A stretch of DNA of 34,479 nt from Planctomycetota bacterium (GTDB lineage: Bacteria > Planctomycetota > Phycisphaerae > Sedimentisphaerales > Anaerobacaceae). This document shows, piece by piece, positions 26,410-34,479 of this stretch. Position numbers and translations under genes: made by a program. Numbering within the stretch: the first letter of the stretch is position 1; each line of letters opens with the position of its first letter. The notes under the pieces were generated by a model, which was given only the letters and a program-made list of their open reading frames with translations, had not been told where the DNA came from and searched no databases. The stretch covers positions 1 through 34,479 of the forward strand of contig VGYL01000004.1 in assembly GCA_016872975.1 (NCBI GenBank), written 5' to 3'.

Positions 26410-27669
26410 ATGATACGTCTGATTGAGGTCCTCAACTACCGTTGCTTGCAGTACATCAAGCAGCCGTTGGAGCGATTTCATGTTCTGGTGGGCCCCAATG
26501 CGAGCGGGAAGACCACGTTCCTGGATGTCATTGCATTCTTGAGTCGGATGGTATCGGATGGGCTGGAGGCGGCGATTGACGAACGCACAAGGAATTTCGT
26601 TGACTTGGTGTGGGCACGCACGGGCACGAGTTTTGAACTGGCCATTGAAGCGGACATCCTGGGTACCAGACTTCCCAGTCTAAACGGGAAATTCGATGTG
26701 ATTCGCTACGAGATATCGATCGGCTTGCATCCGGAGACAAAAGAAGTCGGAATATTGCAGGAACGGGCGATACTCAAGAGAGCGAGTACTCACGAGGAGA
26801 AGGAGCGTCTCCTCTTTCCCATGGAGCCTGAACCACCGGATTCCCTCATGAGCGGCAGCTCCCGCAAAGAGGAGCAAACCGTTTTGAGCAAGAACATCCA
26901 GGGCAATGACAACTACTATGCGGAGGTACGGGAGGAATCCGGGGGCAAGGGGTGGATACCATCGTTTCGCCTCGGATCCAAGAGATCCGCACTCGCCAAC
27001 CTTCCCGAGGATGAGAGCCGATTTCCGGCTTCCACCTGGTTCAAGCGGTACCTGACATACGGAGTCCAGACTTTTGTCTTGAACAGCTTGATGATTCGGA
27101 GGGCCAGTCCTCCCGGCCAGTCGACCAGCTTCAAACCCGACGGCTCCAATCTCCCCTGGGTGATTGAGCGGTTGAAAAGCAAAGCCCCGGACAAATTCCG
27201 GGCGTGGATCAGCCATGTCCAAACTGCCTTGCCGGACGTGATCGATGTCAACACAGTTGAACGTGAAGATGACAGACATAGATATCTGAGGGTCCGGTAT
27301 CGCAACGGTCTCGAAGTACCTTCCTGGATGGTCTCGGATGGAACGCTGAGATTGTTGGCGCTGACGCTGCCGGCCTATCTGCCGGAGTTCGCGGGCGTGT
27401 ATCTTGTCGAAGAGCCTGAGAACGGCGTGCATCCTGCCGCGATGGAGGCAGTCTTTCAGTCACTCTCGTCGGTCTACAGCGCCCAGATGCTGCTCACCAC
27501 CCATTCGACTGTCATCCTGAGCCAGGCGGAGCCTGAGCAAGTGCTGTGCTTCTCCAAGAGCCCATCGGGGGCCACGGACATTGTCGTCGGCTCACAGCAT
27601 CCTGCCCTGAAGGATTGGAGAGGCCAACCCAATCTGGATGTGATCTTCGCCAGCGGAGTCCTGGGATGA
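26410..27669 (+). CDS. AAA-family ATPase (AAA_15/AAA_21, OLD/RecF-like)
   Basis: Walker A 'VGPNASGKTT', Walker B 'VYLVEEPENGVHP', H-loop 'LLTTHSTVIL'. Confidence 0.9.
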   Translation: MIRLIEVLNYRCLQYIKQPLERFHVLVGPNASGKTTFLDVIAFLSRMVSDGLEAAIDERTRNFVDLVWARTGTSFELAIEADILGTRLPSLNGKFDVIRYEISIGLHPETKEVGILQERAILKRASTHEEKERLLFPMEPEPPDSLMSGSSRKEEQTVLSKNIQGNDNYYAEVREESGGKGWIPSFRLGSKRSALANLPEDESRFPASTWFKRYLTYGVQTFVLNSLMIRRASPPGQSTSFKPDGSNLPWVIERLKSKAPDKFRAWISHVQTALPDVIDVNTVEREDDRHRYLRVRYRNGLEVPSWMVSDGTLRLLALTLPAYLPEFAGVYLVEEPENGVHPAAMEAVFQSLSSVYSAQMLLTTHSTVILSQAEPEQVLCFSKSPSGATDIVVGSQHPALKDWRGQPNLDVIFASGVLG

Positions 27670-28310
27670 CCTTGCGCTGCTGCCGTGACCTGATTGTCTT
27701 GGTTGCCGACAAGAACATGAAGGCGGCCGTCCACGGGTTATTGTCCCGTTGCCGATCGCGGGAGATCCGATCCGTGGATGCCGAAGTTGTCACACACCCA
27801 CAGAAGGACAGCGGCTGCTATAACAACGGCGCGGAATACCTATCCGTTTTCAGGGGCCAGTATACACATGCCTTGCTGATGTTGGACCGGGAGGGATGCG
27901 GTCGGGACCAGTCAGAAGCCGTGGCAATCGAACGTGACCTCGAATCACGGTTCTTGTCTGCGGGATGGGGTGGTGGGGCAAGAGCAATCGTATTCGATCC
28001 GGAACTGGAGATCTGGGTCTGGAGTGGCTCTCCTCGCGTGGGCGAGTGTCTGGGGTGGAATAATCCGGACACATCTTTGAAGGAGTGGCTCCTTACCCGA
28101 GGATATCTATCCCCGGGTCATCTCAAGCCTATTCGTCCGAAAGAGGCGGTGGAGGCTGTTCTCTATGAGTGCCGGATTCCCCGCTCCTCCGCGATCTACC
28201 AGCGACTGGCAGAAACGGTGTCACTGAGAGGGTGTACGGATCGCGCCTTTGTCAAATTCCGAAGTACTCTGCACGACTGGTTCGGTTACACGCAGGAGCG
28301 ATCTACATAA
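27666..28310 (+). CDS. Uncharacterised partner with TOPRIM-like acidic motifs (putative nuclease effector)
   Basis: ATGA overlap with the ATPase stop; conserved-looking 'LIVLVADKNM', 'ALLMLDREGCGRD', 'IVFDPELEIWVWS'. Confidence 0.75.
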   Translation: MTLRCCRDLIVLVADKNMKAAVHGLLSRCRSREIRSVDAEVVTHPQKDSGCYNNGAEYLSVFRGQYTHALLMLDREGCGRDQSEAVAIERDLESRFLSAGWGGGARAIVFDPELEIWVWSGSPRVGECLGWNNPDTSLKEWLLTRGYLSPGHLKPIRPKEAVEAVLYECRIPRSSAIYQRLAETVSLRGCTDRAFVKFRSTLHDWFGYTQERST

Positions 28311-28567
28311 GGGATTATCCGGGCTCGCATTCACTCGTTTCGGCGCATAGGAGTGGTATCGAAGAGCCACACCTGCATATTTCGCTACCGCCTTTGCCGC
28401 GGCGACGTTGTGCGGAGCACATCCTGCTAGGTCACGCGTCCGTCATGCTGGGGTGGGGTCGTGACAATCCGGCCCTGCGGGGCGAACACCTGGACAGATG
28501 GCAGACGGCGACATATAGTCCCTCGTGTTGCTCAAACAGCCACATCATTGGATAGCAGAGATAGAGC

Positions 28568-29425
28568 ATGTTTCGACTGCTGTATGTGACGGACCTGCAC
28601 GGCTGGACCCGTGGCTATGAGTTGATCGCCGAGATCGCACAGGCGGCGCAAATCACCACGATTATCAATGGGGGCGATATGTTGCCCCATGGGCGGGAGC
28701 TGGTCGCCACTCAGCGACGGTTCATCGAGAGATACCTGGGCTCTTACCTGGAAAGGCTGGGTGCGGCCGGGATTTCGTATTATGGCATGTTGGGCAATGA
28801 CGACTGCCAGGCCGTGTTGCCCGATTGGCAGGAGCTGGTGCGGGTCTCGCCCCGGCTCCATGATCTGACCGAGGGGTGGCTGCCCCTCGCCGGTGGGTTG
28901 GCGATCTGCGGCTGCAACTACATTCCCGATCCGCCGTTTCGGTTGAAGGATTGGTGCGTCCTCGACACGAGAGACTTCGTCCGCCCGCCCCAGCATCCCG
29001 ATCCGTTGATCTCGCGCGGGGACAGGTTGGAATCGGTCGGTGACATCGAGGCGTTCTTCCGAGGCCGCCCGACCTTGGAAGAGCTCCTGGACGCCCGCGC
29101 CGCACGGGCGGCGGGGTGGGAGCGGGCCGTCGTGGTCTGTCATAGTCCGCCGCGGGGGACCGGCTTGGGAAATATCAGCGCCGATACCGATGTGGGCTCC
29201 GCCGCCGTCCGCGCCTGGATCGAGAAGTACCAGCCCCTGTTGACTCTGCACGGGCATATCCATGAGAGCCCTCGGATCACGGGCCGCGATACGGTGCCGC
29301 TCGGCAGAACCACCGTCCATCAGCCGGGCCAAGAGCGGTTCTTGGGACGATTGGTCTACTCGATCGTGGCGATCGAGGAGGGCGCCGTCCGGGTAGAGCG
29401 AAGAGCGACTCCGTGTCCGGACTGA
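28568..29425 (+). CDS. Calcineurin-like metallophosphoesterase
   Basis: 'YVTDLHGW', 'INGGDMLPHG', 'GNDD', 'VCHSPPRG', 'LHGHIHES'. Confidence 0.9.
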   Translation: MFRLLYVTDLHGWTRGYELIAEIAQAAQITTIINGGDMLPHGRELVATQRRFIERYLGSYLERLGAAGISYYGMLGNDDCQAVLPDWQELVRVSPRLHDLTEGWLPLAGGLAICGCNYIPDPPFRLKDWCVLDTRDFVRPPQHPDPLISRGDRLESVGDIEAFFRGRPTLEELLDARAARAAGWERAVVVCHSPPRGTGLGNISADTDVGSAAVRAWIEKYQPLLTLHGHIHESPRITGRDTVPLGRTTVHQPGQERFLGRLVYSIVAIEEGAVRVERRATPCPD

Positions 29426-29559
29426 TTCACGGAGGAATTCGAGGGCCGGACTCGCACCTCCCGCAATCTCACGTCGTCAGGAAGGGTGACGTGCGGAGCA
29501 GATCTGCCGGCTCGGGCCGTGGCGGTGCCTGCTGAATTCGTCGCGGCGGTTTTTCTTCC

Positions 29560-29590
29560 TTGACAGGGACCCTCTATGATCGGGTATAAT
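29560..29590 (+). promoter_or_regulatory. Putative promoter of the pseudopilin gene (TTGACA...TATAAT, 19-nt spacer)
   Basis: Exact -35 and -10 consensus hexamers at 29560-29565 and 29585-29590; spacer longer than the 17-nt optimum. Confidence 0.5.
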
Positions 29591-29708
29591 AGTCACGATC
29601 TGGATCTAACATCATACCAGCAGGGTATTTGTCCTGGCCGACCGGCTGGCCACTTCGCTCAGGCAGCGGCGGGATGCCGAGGGCGATCGGGTCGGGCACG
29701 AAAGGACG

Positions 29709-30470
29709 ATGATAATGCGTCAACGACGGGGATTCACGCTGATCGAGCTTCTGGTCGTCATTGCCATTATCGCCCTGCTCATGTCGATCCTCCTGCCTTC
29801 GCTGCAGCGGGTCCGGCGGCAGGCCAAGGCGGTGATCTGCCAGGCCCACCTGAAGGAGTGGGGCCCCATCTGGTCGATGTATTGCGGCGACAACAACGGC
29901 TATTTCCCCAAACGGATCTCCGTCTGGCACGACGTGGTGCAGCCGTACTATTCCAACACGGAAATCTGTTTCTGCTCGATGGCGACCCAATTGTACAGCC
30001 AGGGCGGCCGGTGGGGCTACGGCGCCTGGGAGCTGGGGACCGCGGCCGGCAGCTTCGGGCTCAACCAGTGGGTCCTGGACCCGCCGAAGACGAGCACGGA
30101 AGGCCGGCGCGTGCCGGAGAACATGTGGCGCAGTCCCAACGTCCCGAACGCCAACAGCATCCCGCTGTTTCTCGATTGTGCCACGATCGGCGTGACGCCA
30201 TGGCCCGAGGATCGGCCGCCGGAGTATGACGGCCAGTTCTGGCCCTACACGGGCAACAATTACGACGAGATGCGGCGGATCTGCCTGAATCGGCATGATG
30301 GCCACGTCAACAGCCTGTTCCTGGACTACAGCGTCCGCAAGGTCGGTCTCAAGGAGCTGTGGACGCTGAAGTGGCATCGCAACTACAAGACCGGCGGGTT
30401 ATGGACCAAGGCCGGCGGCGCCGAGCCCGACGACTGGCCGCGGTGGATGAGAGGGTTCAAAGACTACTGA
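29709..30470 (+). CDS. Type II secretion-like pseudopilin (prepilin-type N-terminal cleavage/methylation domain)
   Basis: '[40 protein letters not shown]'; start may instead be the ATG at 29715. Confidence 0.93.
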   Translation: MIMRQRRGFTLIELLVVIAIIALLMSILLPSLQRVRRQAKAVICQAHLKEWGPIWSMYCGDNNGYFPKRISVWHDVVQPYYSNTEICFCSMATQLYSQGGRWGYGAWELGTAAGSFGLNQWVLDPPKTSTEGRRVPENMWRSPNVPNANSIPLFLDCATIGVTPWPEDRPPEYDGQFWPYTGNNYDEMRRICLNRHDGHVNSLFLDYSVRKVGLKELWTLKWHRNYKTGGLWTKAGGAEPDDWPRWMRGFKDY

Positions 30471-30558
30471 GTTGGGAGGCACGACGCATGAAGTGAAGTC
30501 TGGTGTGCAGCGCTCGTGGTGCAACGAAATCCCGGCATCTGGAGGAAGGAGAACGATC

Positions 30559-33480
30559 ATGTGTAGAAAAATGGCTTCTGTGATTTCTTTGGTCTTGGTT
30601 CTGGCTGTGGTTTTGCCGTCGGTGGCGACGGCCCAGCCCGCGCCGGCGGGTTGGTGGCGCCTCGACGGCAACGCCGAGGACAGCTCCCGCAACAACAATC
30701 ATGGCACGGCCATGGGCAATCCGGAATGGGTGGCCGGGAAGTTTGCCGGGGCGTTGAAGCTCGACGGGGTCGACGACTATGTGGATTGCGGCAACGCGCC
30801 GAGCTTGAATATCACCGGCGATTTGACCGTCACCGCCTGGGTCTATCCGACTGCCGGCGGCCACAACACGGCTCGTATCCTGGACAAATCCAGCGGCGTG
30901 AACCTGGCCGACCCGGGCTACAAGTTCTATCTCCGCGTGGCGGACAACTACATCATGAGCCTCAGTGTCGGCGGGACCAGCCAGAATACCACCGCCCGCC
31001 TGGTCCTGAACTCGTGGAATTACTTCGCCTTCGTGGCCGACGGGACCCAGTGGAAGGTCCTCATCAACGACACCTGGCAGCAATGGAACAACACCCGCCG
31101 TCCGAATTCCGTCCCCAACCGTCTGTATCTCGGCAGCGGCTCGGCGGCGCCGCGCCCCTTCGCCGGCATGCTCGACGACGTGCGCGTGTACAACGCAGCC
31201 CTGACGGAGGCCCAGGTCGAACAGGTCAAGAAGGGGCCCCTGCCCGTCGGCGCGCCCTCTGACCCGGTTCCGGGCCACGGGGCCGCTGATGTGCCGCGGG
31301 ACGTGACCCTGAGCTGGACGGTGGGCAAAGGGTCTACGGCCCACGACGTGTATTTCGGGACGTCCTTCGCGGATGTCAACAACGCCAGCCGGACCGCGCC
31401 GACCGGCGTGCTGGTCAGCCGCGGCCAAAGCGGCAACACGTACGACACCACCCTGATGTTCGGCACGACCTACTACTGGCGCGTCGACGGCGTGGGCACC
31501 GGGGCCACCATCTTCAAGGGGCAGGTCTGGTCGTTCACGGCCGAGCCGTATGCGTATCCCCTCCAGAGCGTGACGGCCACCGCCTCCAGCGCCCAGGTGG
31601 GTATGGGACCGGAGAATACCGTCAATGGCTCCGGGCTCGATGCCAACGGCCGGCATGCGGCCGAGCCCGAAGGGATGTGGGTCAGCCTCAATGCGCCGTC
31701 TCACTGGATCCAGTATGAGTTCGACCGGGCCTACAAACTGCACGAGTTGTGGGTCTGGAACGCCAACCAGGTCGTCGAGCCTTACGTCGGCTTCGGCGCG
31801 AAAGATGTCACCATCGAGTACTCGCTCGACGGCATCACCTGGACGGCCCTGGCGCCAGTGCCGCAGTTCGCGCGCGGCCCCGGCAGCCCGGGCTATGCTC
31901 CCAACACGACCGTCTCCTTCGGCGGTGTCCTCGCCCGGTACGTGAAATTGACCATCACGAGCACCTGGGGCGGGATTCCGCAGTGCAGCCTGAGCGAGGT
32001 GCAATTCCTCTCGGCCCCGGCCCAGGCTCGCGCGCCGGCGCCGGCCGATGGCGCCGCCGGCGTGCGTCTCGATGCCGTGCTGAGCTGGCGTCCCGGGCGC
32101 GAGGCGGCCGCGCACACGGTGTACTTCGGCAAGGACAAGGACGCGGTGGCCAACGGCACCGCTCCGGCGGCCACGGTCGCGGCGCACCGCTTCACCCCGG
32201 TGGCCCTGGAATTCGGCGCGACCTACTACTGGCGCGCGGATGAGGTCAACGAGGCCCGCACGCCCGGTATCCATGCGGGCGCCGTCTGGAGCTTCCGGAC
32301 GCAGGAGTACACGGTCGTCGAGGATTTCGAGAGTTACACCGACGACGAGGGCAGCCGCATCTACGAAGCCTGGCTGGACGGCTACGGTACCACGACCAAT
32401 GGCTCGCAGGTCGGCTATATCGAGGCCCCCTTTGCCGAGCAGCGGGTGGTCCATGGGGGCAAGCAGTCGATGCCGCTGCTCTACGACAATACCGGCAGCT
32501 TCACGGCCTCCGAGGCCAAGTTGGCGTTCAGTCCGGCGCAGGACTGGACCGTCGGGGGCGTCAAGACGCTGTCGCTGTGGCTCTACGGCGACCCCCAGAC
32601 TACGGGCGCCCAGTTGTACGTGAAGGTCAACGGCGCCAAGGCCCTCTACGATGGGGATCGCGCCGACCTGGCCGTGGCGGGCTGGCGGCCCTGGCATATC
32701 CCCCTGGCCTCGTTCAATACCAACCTGCAGAAGGTCACGACCCTGGTGATTGGCGTGGAAGGCCAAGGAGCCACCGGCAAGTTCTTCTTCGACGATATCC
32801 GCCTGTATCCGCGCGAACGCCTGCTGGTGACGCCGACGGAGCCCGATCCCACCGGACTCGTCGCCTACTACAAGTTCGAGAAAGACGGCACCGACAGCTC
32901 CGGCCAGGGCCATCATGGCACCGTGATCGGCAAGCCGGCGTGGGTGGCCGGCAAGGTCGGCAACGCGGTGCAGTGGGACGGCCGGCAGGACTACCTCGAC
33001 TGCGGCGACCCGCCGAGCCTGAATCTCTCCGGACCGACAACGATCGTGGGCTGGCTGCACCCGACCGGTCCCGGCGGCGGCGGCTTCGGACGCTTCCTCG
33101 ACAAATCCTCCGGCACGGGCGCGACCGATCCCGGCTACAAGTTCTACCACCGCTCCACGGAAAACTACATCATGACCCTCAGTGTCGGCGGCGGCGACCG
33201 AAGGTCCAGCACCGGCCTGGTCCTGAACGCCTGGAATTTCCTGGGCTTCATGGCCACGGGCACGCAGTGGAAGCTGTACCTCAATGGCGTCTGGCACGAA
33301 TGGGAGGACACGCACCTGCCCACGGTCGTCGAGAATCCCCTGTACATCGGCAACGGCTCCGCCGCCGAGCGGCACTTCGAAGGCCTGATGGACGAAGTCC
33401 GCATCTACAACCGGGTGCTGACCCTCGCGGAAATGGCCTGGCTGGCCGGCCGGACCACGCCGTTCGACGCGCCGTTCTGA
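30559..33480 (+). CDS. Large secreted multi-domain protein: LamG - repeat module - F5/8C-like - repeat module - CBM-like - LamG
   Basis: Signal peptide 'MASVISLVLVLAVVLPSVATAQ'; two LamG copies ('DKSSGVNLADPGYKFYLRVADNYIMSLSVGG' and 'DKSSGTGATDPGYKFYHRSTENYIMTLSVGG'); SD GGAGGAAGGAG before the ATG at 30559. Confidence 0.9.
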   Translation: MCRKMASVISLVLVLAVVLPSVATAQPAPAGWWRLDGNAEDSSRNNNHGTAMGNPEWVAGKFAGALKLDGVDDYVDCGNAPSLNITGDLTVTAWVYPTAGGHNTARILDKSSGVNLADPGYKFYLRVADNYIMSLSVGGTSQNTTARLVLNSWNYFAFVADGTQWKVLINDTWQQWNNTRRPNSVPNRLYLGSGSAAPRPFAGMLDDVRVYNAALTEAQVEQVKKGPLPVGAPSDPVPGHGAADVPRDVTLSWTVGKGSTAHDVYFGTSFADVNNASRTAPTGVLVSRGQSGNTYDTTLMFGTTYYWRVDGVGTGATIFKGQVWSFTAEPYAYPLQSVTATASSAQVGMGPENTVNGSGLDANGRHAAEPEGMWVSLNAPSHWIQYEFDRAYKLHELWVWNANQVVEPYVGFGAKDVTIEYSLDGITWTALAPVPQFARGPGSPGYAPNTTVSFGGVLARYVKLTITSTWGGIPQCSLSEVQFLSAPAQARAPAPADGAAGVRLDAVLSWRPGREAAAHTVYFGKDKDAVANGTAPAATVAAHRFTPVALEFGATYYWRADEVNEARTPGIHAGAVWSFRTQEYTVVEDFESYTDDEGSRIYEAWLDGYGTTTNGSQVGYIEAPFAEQRVVHGGKQSMPLLYDNTGSFTASEAKLAFSPAQDWTVGGVKTLSLWLYGDPQTTGAQLYVKVNGAKALYDGDRADLAVAGWRPWHIPLASFNTNLQKVTTLVIGVEGQGATGKFFFDDIRLYPRERLLVTPTEPDPTGLVAYYKFEKDGTDSSGQGHHGTVIGKPAWVAGKVGNAVQWDGRQDYLDCGDPPSLNLSGPTTIVGWLHPTGPGGGGFGRFLDKSSGTGATDPGYKFYHRSTENYIMTLSVGGGDRRSSTGLVLNAWNFLGFMATGTQWKLYLNGVWHEWEDTHLPTVVENPLYIGNGSAAERHFEGLMDEVRIYNRVLTLAEMAWLAGRTTPFDAPF

Positions 33481-33666
33481 TCCGGACCAAAGACACCGGT
33501 CCATTCGATCCGTAAGAAACCTCGGGGCCCCCGGCCGCAACCTCTCGCGTCCGGGAGCCCCGTCGCTACCGTGGCATGGGCATCCTGCCCATGAGTCAGG
33601 CATACGGGATGACAAATCAGGCCGCGAGTGCCGCATTTCGCAAGTCCTGAGACGATAAAGAGGAGG

Positions 33667-33783
33667 TTGCTTCGTCGTCGGGCTCCTCGCAATGACATGA
33701 TTGCTTCGTCGCTGAAGCTCCTCGCAATGACATACTTGGGCGCCCTCTGTCATTGCGAGCGAGGCTCACCGAGCGCGGCAATC
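33667..33783. repeat. Two direct copies and one inverted copy of a 'TTGCTTCGTCGC..CTCCTCGCAATGACA' repeat
   Basis: 33667-33700 and 33701-33735 direct; 33748-33783 inverted (TGTCATTGCGAGCGAGGCTCACCGAGCGCGGCAATC). Confidence 0.85.
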
Positions 33784-33823
33784 AACCACCACAGTCGCGG
33801 TACTTGTGACATGCGGTACTGTA

Positions 33824-33915
33824 GGCCTGGTTCAGAACCTGGCAATCGTCTCGGCGGGTGGCCAGGGGCTCCCAACGCATACGTTCGCGTTGGGGCCCCC
33901 AGTGTCCAGGGCGTT
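33824..33915. repeat. Element with the GGCCTGGTTCA end and a strong hairpin, related to the nested palindrome family
   Basis: GGCCTGGTTCA at 33824-33834; GGGGCTCCCAACGC(33865-33878)/GCGTTGGGGCCCC(33887-33899). Confidence 0.65.
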
Positions 33916-33990
33916 CGTAGTGACTGGGCGACCTTGATTGTATAGGAATTTGTTCTTGTGGATAACTCCGGCGCGGTCGGGCGCACGGCC

Positions 33991-34130
33991 GATCCAGCCC
34001 GAAGGGCGAAAGATAATAGCCCAGCCATTCATGGCTGGGTAACCCGGGCAAGTGCCGAAACAAGTCCCGGCAGGGACGACAGAAGCCCGCCGGCCGGACA
34101 CCGGCTTTCTTTCGCCCCTACGGGGCTTGG
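33991..34130. repeat. Multi-hairpin dispersed-repeat-like element
   Basis: CCCAGCCAT(34020-34028)/ATGGCTGGG(34031-34039); GTCCC(34064-34068)/GGGAC(34073-34077); GCCCC(34114-34118)/GGGGC(34122-34126). Confidence 0.6.
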
Positions 34131-34435
34131 CGCCTTCTTGGGCCTTGGTACCCACCGTTTCAACAGCCATTTTCTGGGCCCTGTTTATTCTTCTCTTGGC
34201 GAGACCCTATCCATGGCTATACGTCTGGGGACGGAATATAGGTCTAATAAAATAGGGCGGATATATGGCCGGAACGATGCGGCATTCGGGCTTGTTATTG
34301 GGATAACTATTCCCGACACAGAGAGGAATACGGGCGATTATGCCGCCATATGTAATTAGACTTCACCGCGTTGACGTGCTATCCTCCAAGCGTCGGTAGG
34401 GATGGAAATGGCCACGATCTGTAGGAGACACGCTG

Positions 34436-34479
34436 ATGCAGTGGGACGACCAGAAGCAAACACTCGTGGGGCCGGGAGG
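34436..34479 (+). CDS. Possible 5' end of a truncated gene (MQWDDQKQTLVGPG...)
   Basis: ATG with TAGGAG upstream, open to the window end; too short to identify. Confidence 0.35.
   Translation, partial: MQWDDQKQTLVGPG

Noticed and set aside
30457-33753. 1098-aa minus-strand ORF
   Set aside because: Antisense shadow of the LamG protein; Arg/Gly/Val-rich repetitive translation mirroring the sense-strand duplication.

Overview
GC-rich bacterial chromosome window. The gene content suggests a planctomycete of the Phycisphaerae type: LamG and dockerin proteins, a pseudopilin, and an ECF sigma factor next to a Ser/Thr kinase. That assignment is inferred from families only. The conserved core is a minus-strand rpsB-tsf-pyrH-frr cluster followed by an AsmA-like gene and a YihY/BrkB gene. 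After it come an orphan lipoprotein secretin, rimO, pgsA, a GH16-GH29-F5/8C fusion, an SGNH hydrolase with dockerin and LamG parts, an ECF sigma/STK locus whose kinase-TPR-WD40 reading frame is broken twice, a PHP/APH-like fusion, ybaK, a Gfo/Idh/MocA oxidoreductase, a MazG-like gene, a coupled AAA ATPase plus acidic-motif nuclease-like pair (candidate defence module), a metallophosphoesterase, a pseudopilin and a large LamG protein. The strongest unexplained signals are in non-coding DNA. (1) A modular nested-palindrome element occurs at 1-126 and 8473-8645, with a compensatory base change between copies, and a related element lies at 33824-33915. (2) Intergenic arrays with strict 7-bp periodicity occur at five loci; at three of them two arrays face each other as inverted arms. 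No tRNA, rRNA, CRISPR array or transposase was recognised. No database search or computation was run.
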